In this document: positions 32,551 to 45,300 of the stretch, in pieces
How positions within the stretch are numbered: position 1 is the first letter of the stretch
Layout: each line of letters begins with the position of its first letter
Source of the DNA: Bathynomus jamesi
Lineage: Eukaryota; Arthropoda; Malacostraca; Isopoda; Cirolanidae
Direction: 5' to 3'
DNA length: 64,000 bases
NCBI GenBank assembly: GCA_023014485.1
Contig: JAJOZX010000921.1
Span: forward strand, 332,001 to 396,000
Program-made: the position numbers and the translations under genes
Notes under the pieces: model-generated
What the model saw: only the letters and a program-made list of their open reading frames with translations
Told to the model about the DNA's origin: nothing
Databases searched by the model: none

Positions 32551-33618
32551 GTAGCAGGAGCAATGACAATACAAAAAGACTTAGAGTAACAGCCTGGGCA
32601 GATAAGTAGGAGATGAAATTTAATGTTGATAAGTGCAAGGTTATGCATATTGGGCCAAAAAATCTAGAATTTGAATACAATATGAATGGAATTTGGATTA
32701 AAAATGATGATAAAGAGAGAGACTTGGGTGTCACTGTGACTAATGAACTTAAACCCTCAAATCACTGTATGGTAATTAGAAATAAAGCAAATGCTAGACT
32801 CACTCATGCAGACACACATTGAATACAAATCACCCAATATTATAAAGTAACTATACATTTCATATGTGAGACCCCTCCTCGAATACTGCATTCAATTTAA
32901 TAGTCCCTATTTGATACAAGATAGGGACTATCTATGCCTAGAGGTCATAGTATGAAATTATTTAAGCCAAGATGTAGAACAAATTTAAGAAAATATAGTT
33001 TTACAAACAGAGTAATGTAAGTTTTGGAACAGTCTGACAGAAGAAGTGGTGACTTCAGATACACTTGATTCTTTCAGAAGAAGGTTGGATAGTTTGATAT
33101 CTGCAAGAGACATCTGGTGATAGTGTTTAAGCCCATTTTTATTGCATGAATGGTACTAGTTTATTTCATATATATTATGTGCATTTGGGTGATAGATCCC
33201 ACAGCTCAACACAGGTGTTGTGGGATATAGGGAGGCAGCATCTTGGGTTAGGGGATACTCTCTGTCTTTACACACCTTATTTAAAGAAATTCCTCTGCCG
33301 AGTGGTGCCCCCCATAGTACTGTGAGCTATTGAAAAACTCATGATCTTCACTTGCCCTCACAAACACCTTTAAATGGGAGACTCAAAATGGGTGCACACA
33401 CATTTCTACATTACTGTACAGTCTTTACAGCCACACCTACACTTTTCCTCCTAAGTATATATATTGTAATGTATATGGATGTAAATTATGACTTGGTCTG
33501 TAATTGATATGGACCGTGACTTATTTTTGGTTGGCACGGTACTGGTATTGATGGGTACCATAATGAAATTGACTGGATTCTTTGGATCTGATATATTTGC
33601 ATGTCAGTTATAAATATA

Positions 33619-35011
33619 CAGTGCCCGCGAAAAGTATCCGATCACCCTTGAAATTTGTATTTTTTACATAAAAAACAATGTTTAAATGTATACTAACCTT
33701 ATATTAGTATTTTGTCATCTGTCCTTTGGTTTGGATGACTTGTTCTAGACGTTTTGGCATGGATTTAATCAAGTTTTGACAAACTTCCACTGATATTTCC
33801 TTGCACCATACCTTTTTGATGGCCTCTTGTAATTTTTGACTGAGCCAGTGTCGTGGCATTCAACCTTATTTTTTATTATTAGCCACAGATTTTCTATCGG
33901 ATTGAGATCTGGACTATTACCAGGCCAATCCAAAATATCAAATTTATTGTCAGTAATCCATTTTGTCACTATTTTGGCCCTGTGACATGGTGCACCATCA
34001 TGCATGTATGTTTTTGTCCTTTGGATTGCCATTGCCATTAGAAGTTTATCCTGTAGCATTGCTAAATACCGTGCACCATTCATAGTTGTGTTCTTCGGAA
34101 GAAAATATAAGTTTCCACGCCCATAGTAACCGAAACAACCCCAAACCATCACACTTGGAGGGTGTTTCATTGTCTTTAGGGTGTATTTAGGGTCCATCCT
34201 ATTTGAGCCAATAGGCCGGCGAACCTTTTTTGGACAACTTCTGAATGTCAAAAATGTCGACTCATCGCTAAATAAAACCTTCTTCCAGTCATCAACAGTC
34301 CAATGAATGTATTTTTTACAAAATGCGACACGTTTTTTACGCATTTTTTCATTAATGAACGGTTTCTTAGCAGCATGGCGAGATGGTAATCCGAGTTCTT
34401 TTTGGAGCCGCTCCTGGATAGTTCGTTCAGAAACACCAGATAACAAATTATTCATATTAAATTTTATTTCTTTCGCAGTTATTGTTGGGTTTTTCAATAC
34501 TAAACGTTTCATAAGTTTGTCTGTTCGCGAATTTGTTTTTCTCGGTCTGCCAGATCGTTTTTTAGGGACTGGCGTGGTTAGGCCACCATTGTTCTTAGCC
34601 CGTGAAACCCATAAATTAACGGTACTTTGGGATATGTTTAATTCCTTAGCTATCTGTCTCTGTGATTTCCCACATGCATGCAAAGCAACAATAGCACCTC
34701 GACAATCACTCTTAAGTTGTTTTTTAGCACACATTATATATAAATTTTATTTACACCACTTTCTGTAAAAAAAAAAAAAAATCAAGAAATTTACACAAAC
34801 AGTGAAATCTGACAAATTTGAGACACAGCCACCCGCAACGAAGGCTACCAGAACACTAATTTGAGAATGCGTTGGATAGCTCTCATATCAGCGAGCAACC
34901 TCAAAGTTACCAGATGTCGCTAGAACAAATAGAAAGTGAATTACGTGTCTCTGAATATTAAGGGAAAATATTGTATTTTCTTGAGTGATCGGATACTTTT
35001 CGCGGGCACTG
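33619..35011 (-). mobile_element. Tc1-like element, nearly intact
   Basis: TIRs CAGTGCCCGCGAAAAGTATC and its complement at the right end, flanked by TA (33617-33618 and 35012-35013). 1393 bp with one transposase gene. It inserted in the CR1 3' UTR. Confidence 0.97.
33730..34734 (-). pseudogene. Tc1 transposase (DD34E), one frameshift near the C-terminus
   Basis: ATG at 34734 (MCAKKQLKSDCRG). A paired-type helix-turn-helix (RQIAKELNISQSTVNLWVSR) and GRPR AT-hook-like KRSGRPRKT precede the catalytic domain: first Asp in VLFSDESTF, second in YMHDGAPCHRA, Glu in NSPDLNPIENLW, spaced as DD34E. The frame runs to 33769. Shortly before, around 33845, one base change shifts it: the alternate frame gives the expected LQEAIKKVW and then runs on towards 33730. 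So the enzyme is one frameshift from its usual length of about 340 residues. Confidence 0.93.
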
Positions 35012-35445
35012 TATATAGTGTGTAACATATTTGTGGATAGTAGCCTATTATGACTGATCCTCTGGATCCAGAGATTCTATCTTTAGTTTTAAATTGATAA
35101 TTAATTAGTTTTAAATTTATACTTAATTAGTTTTGTAAAAATTGGTTATTGCCAATGTACAGGTAGTTTTTACATAGTGGAGCCATCTTGATGGGCCGAA
35201 GTGGCCCCTAGTATGCCCACTATAAAAATTTCTTATGTTCTTATGTAGAGAGGTGGATGGGCCTTGTGATGCTAGTGTGGTTGGGGGGAGATGTTTCTAC
35301 CTAATCTGGTCTCTAGGGACTGGGCAATGTTGGGCCTAGCCAGGCTCCTCCTACTGGGCCTATGGCCCGTATAGATTCAGAGTTCTCAGACCCAGTGAGG
35401 GCATCCTTTTTTATATAGAATTACTCCCAAGAAACAAGATCTCTT

Positions 35446-36255
35446 TTGCATCAAGACCTTTGGCCTTTTAGCATAGCACTAAGGGATTTGCCTTTCTATG
35501 GGTTGGGTATGCAGGCACCAGTCTTCCAGAGACGCTCTGGCATGGTACAAATAAAAACTACTGCTGCCCTTCCCTCACAGTTTTTGGGAACTCCCTGGAA
35601 GTTGGGCCCATGGGAGGTGGATTGCTCTTTACTCAGTCTTTAGTTAATGACACTCATTGTGCATGGTGTTATAGGACCTATAGATTTGGAGGAAGATCTA
35701 CTAGCTATTAAGGATGAGTTAATTCATAATGATTATCCAGTAGCAAATGTTAGTAGACTTACAAAAAGAACAGGTTCAATGTATGTTCCAATTCAACAGG
35801 TTAAAGTCTCTTTCAATGTACAAGTTCTTCCAGTAGAGATCTATATAGCTTATATACCATATAGAGTTCGTCAGTTTATTCCACATCCAATTCACTGTTT
35901 TAAGTGCCAGGTATTTGGTCATATGGCTAAGTCCTGTAGGTCAAAAACAGTGAGATGTGTTTATTGCTCTGGAAGTCATGTCTCCTCTTGTCCAAAGACT
36001 ACTAAAATTTGTGCCAATTGTTCAGGTCCTCATACCGCACAGGAAATAGAGAGGCTCAAACTTACATCTAATCTCTCTTATAGTGAAGCTAGATCTGTTC
36101 TTCGAAATCAGGACTCTACTGTAGCTCTGAAAGAACATTTAAAAGTAATGACTTTCCTGTTCTACCAAAATCTATTGTGTCAAGAGAGGAGACTCAAGGT
36201 TTGGATGTGGTGGATCCCTCTCCCCCGCTTCAGAATTCTTGGAGTGGGGTTGTGA
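35446..36255 (+). pseudogene. LINE ORF1 (gag-like, three CCHC knuckles)
   Basis: The frame contains the RNA-binding-like region VHGVIGPIDLEEDLLAIKDE (about 35656) and then knuckles CFKCQVFGHMAKSC (about 35899), CVYCSGSHVSSC (about 35957) and CANCSGPHT (about 36011). ORF1 proteins of Jockey/I LINEs have this plan and coat the element RNA. A TAG at 35644 interrupts the N-terminal part, and the frame after 36040 becomes uncertain. Confidence 0.8.
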
Positions 36256-39200
36256 GGGGAAGACCTGGCTCGACTATGGCAATGTTCCAGGGGCCACCTG
36301 GGGTGGGGCTGCAGTCCCTGAACCCTCTACCCCTTTTGGACCTATGGCTCTGTCATCAGACATCATTAAAGTTCTATGTTTAAGTTTATTCAGCTTTACC
36401 CTTCAGAGTGGTAGTAGTCTCTCCAAGAAGACTTTGAGTACTTTATCCAATTTTATTTATTTAATGACACTTTTCACACTGACCTCAAAACTGACCAGCT
36501 GACAAAATTCCTTGATAAACTGAAACCTAAGCCTACACCCAAACAGAAACATCATGTCCAAATTCACAAACCCATTTCACATTTCATATCCAAAGGTTTC
36601 TAACCTCTTGTTTGCTCAGTGGAATGCCCGCAGTCTCCAATCTAACTTGTCAGAATTTAAACTTTTTATTTATACCAAAAAACCCCATTTAGTGGCAGTT
36701 TGTGAGACCTGGTTAACCTCTAGACTCCAGCCTACTTTTATTAATTATACTCAGATCAGAGCAGATAGGGTTGGCTGACGGGGTGGGGGTTTGCTATTTC
36801 TGATTCATTCAGATTTGTGCTTTCGACCATTACCTCTCCGTCCCTTTCCAGCAGGAGTTCTTGAGGTCCTTGCTTTATCTTTAAAAGTAAACAATGGTAC
36901 TTTAGATATAGGTACTCACAGTTTACAATCCACACCTTTCATTAACCACTATAGAAATTGAACACTATACTGGTCAACTCGGTCAACAAGCTTTTATTTG
37001 TGGTGATTTTAATGGTAGACACAGGGCTTGGGATACAGGTATGTCAGGTTCTCCAACACCAATTGCCTTAAATTTATTTAATTTTATTCTTTCTTTGGAT
37101 TTTGTGTTATTGACTCCAGTAGATCTCCCAACAAGATTCAACGTTAATAATGGAAGTTATTCAATGTTGGATCTCATTATGTAGAGGTAGGTTTGCTCCT
37201 AACTGTACTGTGGCCATTGGTGGAAGTCTGGGTAGTGACCACTTTCCTGGCCTCTCTGCTCTGCAAATTTCACCAGTATCCACTCCTCATAAACGACGTC
37301 CAACTTGGAAACTATGTGACATAGATTGGAGAATTTGGTCTAGAGCACTTCCGGATGCCCCTGCTATAGAAGGATCCTTAGATGAGAAAATACAACACTT
37401 TACAGCTTTATTAGTGGGAATGAGTACCTCCACTGAAGAAGACAACAGGAAATTTTGTTCCTAAATACCACAAATGCTGGTGGACAGAGGATTGCAGTGT
37501 GGCAGTGGCCACCTGCTGTCAGGCTCAGCGTTTTTATTCTCATCATCCAACTCTATATAATAAGATCCTCTTAAATAAGGCAACTGCTATAGCTCATCAT
37601 ACTATTCGTCAGGTAAAGTGAATTTCATAGTCAGTTTTGTTCAAACCTCAGTTTCACTACACCTTCCACTGAGGTTTGGACTCAAATTAGAAAAATCATT
37701 ACGGGTACAGATTCACACTTCACTTACCCTATTGTTGTAAATGGTTCCATACTAAGTGATGTACATGACAAAGCAGAAGTTTTGGGGGCCTTCTTCCATT
37801 CATTTTTTGGGACTGTAGCAGTTATTGAAGATGAGGAATTTTGCAGGGACATGCAGTCTTCCTTATTTCTTGATTACAATGAAGATTATAACCTGGACTT
37901 CACATTGCAGGAATTAAAATTCTCCTTAAGGCAATGTGAACATACAAGAGGTGGTGCAATGAGACTGGATAATATACATAAATATTTCTTAGTCATCTTC
38001 CATTGCAGTACTTGCCATTTCTATGATCAGCATTCAATGATAGCTTGAGCACAGGGGTCTATCCTTCATCATGGAAACAGGGAATCATGATTCCTATCCT
38101 CAAACCACAGAAAAACCCTTCAAGTCCATCTTCATATCGTCCCATATGCTTATTATCCTGCTTGGGTAAAGTACTAGAGAGGATGGTCCATCAGTGGTTG
38201 CTATGGATTTTTGAAACATGTCACATTTTTCGAGATTCGCAGTGTGGTTTCCGTAAGAAGAGAAGCATGGTGGATCAACTTCTGAGGTTGGAAACTTTCA
38301 TATGCCAAGCACTCTGACAGAAAAAATATGTTCGTTATATTTTTTTACCTCAGTCAAGCTTTTGATACCATCTCCCATACTGGCCTACTTTATAAGTTAG
38401 GCAATTTGGGGATTCATGGTAGATTACTAAGATGGTTGGACAACTTGTTTAACCGCACATTTCAGGTGTTAATGTCTACTCAACACCTTTCCCCTTTAAA
38501 AAGGGTGTACCCCAGGGTTCAGTTTTTAATCTATTGTTATTCACAGTATATCTCTGATATGCCAAGTATTGATCCAGTTCAATCATTAGAGTTTGCTGAT
38601 GATACAGCTTTCTATGTGGCAGCTGACACCCCTTTAGAAACCCAACAGATGTTGCAAAAAGCAACAGATAGTTTTCATCTTGGTGCAGAACCTGGGGTCT
38701 TTCCCTGAATCAAGAAAAATCTAAAATTATGTTCTTTACGCATCAAAAGGTTTCAGTGAATCCTATTATCCAAATTAGTAACACCCCAGTAGCTATGGTC
38801 ATATCCTACTAGTTTTTGGGAGTGGTCCTTGACAGCCCCAGACTGACTTGGTCTTGTCATATTAACTACCTGGTAACATCTTGTACGAATGTCTAAACTC
38901 GTTAAAATCTGTTGCCTTTCATTGATGGGGTGCAGATCGATCTACACTTCTCACTTTTTACCGATCATTTATCTTAGGAAAAATAAAGTATGCTGATGTT
39001 GTTTATAATTCAGCCTTTTTCACCTTGAAGAAAAAACTGGAAACATTGCATAATTCTGGCATGCGCCTTATTTTGGGTGCCTGCCCATCAACTATTACAC
39101 TGGTCTGTGTCATTTTTGAGGTCGAGGTTTTTTAGTTGGTCTTTTATAAGTTTTGCATGCTGAATTCAAAAATGTAACTCATTTTGCTCAATCAGGTCAG

Positions 39201-40663
39201 GTTTTTATGCTATCTCAATTTAAAAAAAAATTAGATAATCGTTATGAAATGAGTAAGTTTATTTTTTTAAAACACTTACATTTTAGCCAAATGTTAGCCA
39301 ATCTCTATATAATAAACAGACTCAACTTATTTCTAATTACAATTGTCATTACTGTTTTTCAGCATGAATAGAATGTGCAAGTATGACCCAAACAGGTTCT
39401 GCTACATCTGTGGTAAAGTCACTATGTCAGACTGGCAGTCAAACATCACGCATTTTGTGAGGAAAAGCTATCACGCCTACTTTGGAGTTAAACTTGGTGA
39501 CCAGGACAAAGCCTTTGCCCCTCACATATGCTGCAAAACGTGCATTGAAAGTCTGTGGCGCTGGAGCCACAAGAAGGTAGTGTCTACCTTTTGGTGTCCC
39601 AATGGTGTGGAGGGAAGGAAGAGATCATACTACTGACTATTATTTCTGTATGACAAACCTACAAGGTAAGTTAGTATGGATTTCATTTTATACTTACAAA
39701 AATATGCCTGACAATATATGTCTTTATCTTATCTTTATCTGTCTTTATCTGTTTCTTTTTAGGCATAAATCGAAAAAAACAAGCAACACGTAAAGTATCC
39801 AGATGTGCCATCTGCCATAAAGCCAGTGCCTCATGGACCAGAAATTCCAATTCCAACACCGCCTGACAACTTTGATTCATCGTCTGACTCGGATGAAGAA
39901 ATGGATGACCGTGACATATCTGGTACATACCAACCTACTGCTGAGACAAGTCAACCCAAACTCTTGAGCCAAGCTGAGTTGAATGATTTGACAAGAGATT
40001 TGTGCTTGTCCAAAGAATCTGCTCAGTTGCTAGGGTCACGTCTTCGCGAAAATCGTTTGTTAGCTCCAGAAACAACATTCTTCTGGTATTGCAGCTGCAA
40101 AGAAGAGTTTTGAGAATATTTCACGTTGGACAAAGAAGCTTCGCTGGTTTACTGTAACAATGTCAATGGCCTCATTGCAGCTATGGGTTTAGTGCATGAC
40201 CCTACAGAATGGTGGCTCTTCATCGACTCCTCAAGTAGAAGCTTGAAAGCAGTACTACTATACAATGGTAACAAGGTCGCATCTGTTCTGGTGGGTCACT
40301 CGGTGCAGATGACTGAAAGTTATAGTAACATGGAGCTTTTGCTAACTGCTTTGAAGTACAAACATCACAATTGGATGGTATGCGGAGACCTAAAGGTATG
40401 TTTGTGTCTACAAAAAAAAAATGGTATTATTATAGTATTACACCCGTCTAACATCCAGCAATTATTATATGTTCATTAAGTAGATTTTTAAATTCTAAGA
40501 CACTTTTCTTCTATAGTGTTTCCATCGCAAATGCTTCATTTTTGAGATATAAATTTTTTTTGGTGTGTATCTAGTAGGTTTGTTTGGTGTGTGTCCATTT
40601 CAAATTTGGATTACTTTGCTACCGGAATGGCTTCATGTGACACGTGCTTGTTTGATTATTACT

Positions 40664-41733
40664 GCTGTATAGTTGCTTTCTACGAAAATTTAGAAAAAAG
40701 TATTGAGTTTCTGCCAGGGCTGTGGAGTCGGTGATAAAATTTGCTGACTCCAACTCCGACTCCAAAAATTTTAACACTCCGACTCCAGAAATCTGACTTG
40801 TATAATTACGACTGACTCCAATGGAATGTTAAGGCCAAATTGATTACGATTAGCTTTATTAGGCCAATGGAGATTCATAAACAGGCATTTTGTCACCACC
40901 ACATGACTCATCAGGTTACTTAGTGGCTGTAACTATGCCTTAATGGCTTTTTTCTCTTTATTAAAAAATTACAATAAATCCCAAAATACAAACTGATTGA
41001 AACTTAAACAAGATTATTATTGGTTTAGCAAATTAATAAGATGTTTTTGTATTATAAACATCCGTAACAAAATGTACTAACCTAAACTGAATTTGTTCTT
41101 AAACAAAGGATCGCTTCCATTAAATCTTCTTTCAGTGATGCTTATCAAAATTATCAAATTGAAATCTAAAAATCTGAAAAAGATTTAGGGTTGCTAGTAC
41201 AAAATTTTTAAATTTCCTTATTATGTTAATTAATTAATTATAATCCTTATTAATTATAAGCAACTATATTTATGTATTATTTATATTTATATATTTATGT
41301 ATTATTTATATTTATATATTTATATATTATTTATATTTATATATTTATATATTATTTATATATTATTTATATATTTATATATTATATATTATTTATATAT
41401 TAAAACATTACCGGTAAGTTAAATCTATTTTATTCATAAAATTGAGCTAGGCCTAGGCTGCTATGGTTATAATTGAAGGATTTGCACCGACTCTGACTCC
41501 ATCCAACTATGCACTTCCAACTCCACTCAAAATTGACCGACTCCACGACTCCAACTCCACAGCCCTGGTTTCTGCGTGCTCATGGTGTTCTACCGACAGT
41601 AGTGAAGTGTCCACATTGTAAAACGGAGTGTACATATCGTCAAGACCATAAACTGTGGCGTTGTAGAAAAAGTTACGTTGTGCTTAAAATGAAGAAAAGA
41701 CGGTACTATGATTATTCTGTCTCAGATTTTAAA
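40664..41733 (+). pseudogene. ISXO2-like transposase exon in the intron, split by a hAT
   Basis: The 5' piece (to 40714) and 3' piece (from 41576) read together, with the hAT removed, as a zinc-ribbon-like N-terminus: SIEFL..., VLPTVVKCPHCKTECTYRQ, then LWRCRKSYV and a GT donor at 41734 (aaaggtaatt). CPHC followed by WRC is typical of the ISXO2-like transposase family found in arthropods. No DDE core follows. Family assignment is from memory. Confidence 0.5.
40715..41567. mobile_element. hAT MITE, cagggctgtggagtcgg family, copy 1
   Basis: Ends CAGGGCTGTGGAGTCGG and CTCCACAGCCCTG, identical flanks GTTTCTGC (40707-40714 and 41568-41575). Subterminal gactccaactcc repeats; an AT-only tandem array (tatttatatttata) at about 41265-41400. 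Related copy at 49002-49399. Confidence 0.95.
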
Positions 41734-41792
41734 GGTAATTCCTGTTTTTCTTTTAGGTTTGGTTAGGTTTAGTTTGGTAGGTTAGGTCAATT

Positions 41793-42021
41793 TTGAAGGT
41801 GAAATTTGTTTTTCCTATGGTTTTTGATGTTTTGAACGAATCTGACATTCAAAACCGTCGGAAATGACTTGTTTTCTGTGATTTCCCCCACATTGCCAGC
41901 TGGGGGGGAGGGGGGTTATATAAAAAATGAGTCATTTCCGATGGTTTTGAAGGTCAGATTCATTCAAAACACATCAAAAACCATAGGAAAAACACAAATT
42001 TCACCTCCAAAGGGAGATGGG
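41793..42021. repeat. Foldback MITE, arms of about 75-90 bp
   Basis: ttgaaggtgaaatttgtttt to cggaaatgac (41793-41868) is complementary to gtcatttccgatgg through acaaatttcacctccaa (41931-42021). G-rich loop at 41902-41917. It lies in the same intron as the ISXO2-like exon. Confidence 0.88.
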
Positions 42022-42331
42022 TGAAATACTATAAATTCCCCCCCCCCCCCAAAAAAAAATATATATATGTAGGTTATAGCCCTAGTGCTGGGTCTACAAG
42101 GCAGCTACACCAAATACCCCTGTTTTCTCTGTCTGGGGGACAGCCGAGCAGACAAGCAGCACTACGTACAACGTGACTGGCCAGCAAGACATGGCCTGGA
42201 ACCAGGTTCGCACAATGTTCTGTCACACGCTCTCGTGAATCCGTAGATGATTCTACTTCTACCGCTGCACATCAAGCTCAGACTTATGAAGAATTTTGTC
42301 AGAGCACTCAACAAAGAAAGCCGAGCTTTTG

Positions 42332-45300
42332 GGTCATTCTCTGTCAGATCAACCAGTGCCTAACACCCTCATCTCAGATTTTGCTGAAATTTGGTTTATA
42401 GGGAGTTTGTGGGCCCTGAATCCATTTCTGAAATTATAAGGTCAATCCGACCAACGGTTCAAGAGATATGACCTCGGGAAATTTGAGGTCACTTGCGAGG
42501 TCACTAACATTTGGCGACCCATAACTTGGGTAATAATGGTCACAATTATATAAAAGTATATATATTTAGAATCAGAAAATGACAAGGAATCCAAATTTGC
42601 AAGTTTTAGAACTCTAGGTTGAAAAATAAAAAGTTACACTGTAACCAAAATTTGAGGTCACGATTTGACCTCTGGGTATCAAATGAGAATTTTTTTTTTA
42701 AATGTAAAAAATGAAGGCATAGGCATTGGCTATTAGAATCAGCAAAAAAAAGTTTGTTTATGTTAGTATTTTTCATGTAACTAACATATAAGTGAACACC
42801 ATATTCATAAGTTGTGCGTCAATTCTACCTATTTTTTCACACTTAAGCTCATAATTTGACCTATAGAAATTAAAATTACATTTTTTTATAGATATAAAAA
42901 CAAAGGCAAAAAATGTAAAATTGTATTTCACTGCTAATCTACACTGGCAATAATAGTTATAATAGTGAAAGGGGAAGACCTACTTAGAGGATTCATGTGC
43001 TAGCCTAATACAATTTTTGCATGCTCGATGCTCTCATCAATTTCTTTTTGTGGAAAAATGTATTGAATTCTGCTGCCTCCTCTTAGGGTAGGACAACTCA
43101 TTACAGTTAATATATGATGTCCTGGCACTGCACATGAATCCTTGTTTGATGGATAATAATATGCACTTGATCCTGATGACCCAGAGGGATGTAGAAAGTT
43201 CACAGTGAAATCATCAAACTCTTCACAATATTCCTCCACAATTCCATACCAAACTTGCATGTCATAAATGCAGCCAACATACTCTCCTGGTTTGACACAT
43301 TTTAGGTTACCAAGCATTGCAGGTTCATTAGTAAAATGACTTTTCCTTATTCTTTTCTTTTCTCCAATGCCACTTGAAATGGGATACACCATCAGTTCTT
43401 CCTTGTTTAGGGGAACAAATCTATGATATTTCTGAGTTCCAGGAATAGCCCTACTATCCTTGAATCGATGTTCCAACCATTCTTCTGCATCTTTCAAATC
43501 AGCTGTAGTTACAAAGAAAAAATTTATCTTCTTGCTCAAGTTTTCTTCACAAAACTGAAACATGTGTTCTGGTGTAAGAATTTGCCTCTCTGTAGTTCTC
43601 TGCAAACTGGCACGAGCAGTAGCTCTTTTCACTGTTCCTCCAATCCCATCACATGCATTTTTGCCATGGGATGTAGCAAAGAAGTGCCATTCACAAGACA
43701 GACCAAAATCCTCTTCATGGTAACAGAGATTTGTGAAGTTGTATCTGTTCTTATATTGGCCAGCACATCCATCTGAGAAATAGTGCACCTTCTTCAATTG
43801 TGGGCATCTGAATTTAACATATGTCATAAGCTTCAATATGAATGAGTAAACCATTATAGTGTTGTGTTTTAGTGATGCAGATAAGAAACAGACACTAAAA
43901 TGGCTAAGTTCCTGGTCTGCAGATGATCTATAATAGATGACAAAAGGGTGAACTGTACACTGTGAATTGTCCCAGTGAAACCCTTGGGCAGCATCCTGGA
44001 CAATGAAAGAATAATTCTCAGAGAAATCACCTACTATAACTACCTCGCTCTGAGGTGGTAGTGTTTCTTTCAACTGCTTGAAGTACTGTGATTGTTGCTG
44101 AGCAACAAAGTGATGACGAACCATGCGGGATATTTTCATGCTTAGGGATGATAAGTATTCATGAAGTGGCTCCACCTTATCAACCATTGTACAACGGTCA
44201 ACAGTCACCCATTGCTTGTAAGATATTTCATTTGGAGCTGATTTCACACTGTCAAGTAACTCAAGAAAATCCAGGACACCCTCTTCTCTTGGGCAATCAT
44301 TGCAAAGTTGCATCATGCAAGTCTCTCTTTCTGTACTGCAGACACTGTAATCCATAAGATCCTTGTATGAAAGACCTCTTTCTCCCAATGCAGCCAGCTG
44401 CAATTTTGGATTTTGATGGTATGTGCAGACACAGACAGAATGAGTCCCACCACTACCGGCAAGCACACAATATGATGGCCATAATTTTGCAAATGTGGAA
44501 AATCCTATTTTGGGATTCTTTTCATCATTTTTATATAGTTCAAACATCTCTCTTAAATTCCCGAGGACCAATCGTTTTTGCACCTTCATTGCACCTTCAT
44601 TGCACCTTCAGCACTGATAACTTTCACGCAATCCTTTGGCCAGGACACATACGACTAACCTCTTCTGACTCATAGAATCTTCTAACTATATCTTTGTGTT
44701 CTTCAGATATCACTTTTCCTTTGCTCATTAGTGGAATCTTCGGAAGGATTCCATGTTCTGATTTAAGTGAACGGCTTCTTTTCACCATGTATGTTGTAGT
44801 TTGAAAGAAACTAGCTGTTTTTTCAATTGTGTATGGTGAGAGTGTCAATATTTGTAGTTTGTGATGGTGACATTTGCTCTCCAGGAATGACTGTTTCAAT
44901 TCATTCATTAATTTGTCTAGATGTTTTTCAGATTTAGTTTCAGGTTTTGAAGTATCACTTACCTCCTCGGTAATTTGAACACCATAACTGAGTTCTAGCC
45001 TCTCCTTCAGGTGTTTCTGAGCAGATGATAGCTTACCACGAGCCTTGCGCTTTTTGGCTTAATGACAGCCCTTCTGAAAAGAACAGAAAAAAGACCTTGT
45101 AGTAAAGTATAAGTTATTATATTAATTTATTACTTACTTTTTTTAACTGGTGTTTGGTCCAGAAATGCTAGAACTGGTTCAACTGAAGTTGAAGGATTTT
45201 CCTTTATCAAGCAATCACTGTCATTGTCCAGATCTTGAATTGAAGAGATGTTACTCAAGCCACTGATAGTAGATGATTCATTTGAATCCTGCTCAGACTC

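Larger units (their letters stand above)
31735..33120 (+). pseudogene. CR1-like reverse transcriptase, C-terminal part
   Basis: [20 protein letters not shown] (31812-31870) is the RT motif found in CR1/Jockey LINEs. The catalytic FADD box is damaged to FADTKLG (about 31905). After the hAT insert come FNVDKCKVMHIG (about 32616) and DLGVTVTNELK (about 32722). A final stretch near 33010-33115 reads as WNSLTEE..., DTLDSFRRRLDSLI, the CR1 C-terminal domain, with frame changes between. No N-terminal endonuclease is present; target-primed insertion stopped early. Confidence 0.85.
31728..35246 (+). mobile_element. CR1-like LINE, 5'-truncated copy A1
   Basis: RT motif B and C regions at 31800-31930, C-terminal region to 33120, then a 3' UTR that ends with the 8-bp repeats ttcttatgttcttatg (35229-35246), the typical CR1 3' signature. 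Two later elements split it: a hAT (31951-32550) and a Tc1 (33619-35011). The same 3' UTR appears inverted at 49400-50061. Confidence 0.88.
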
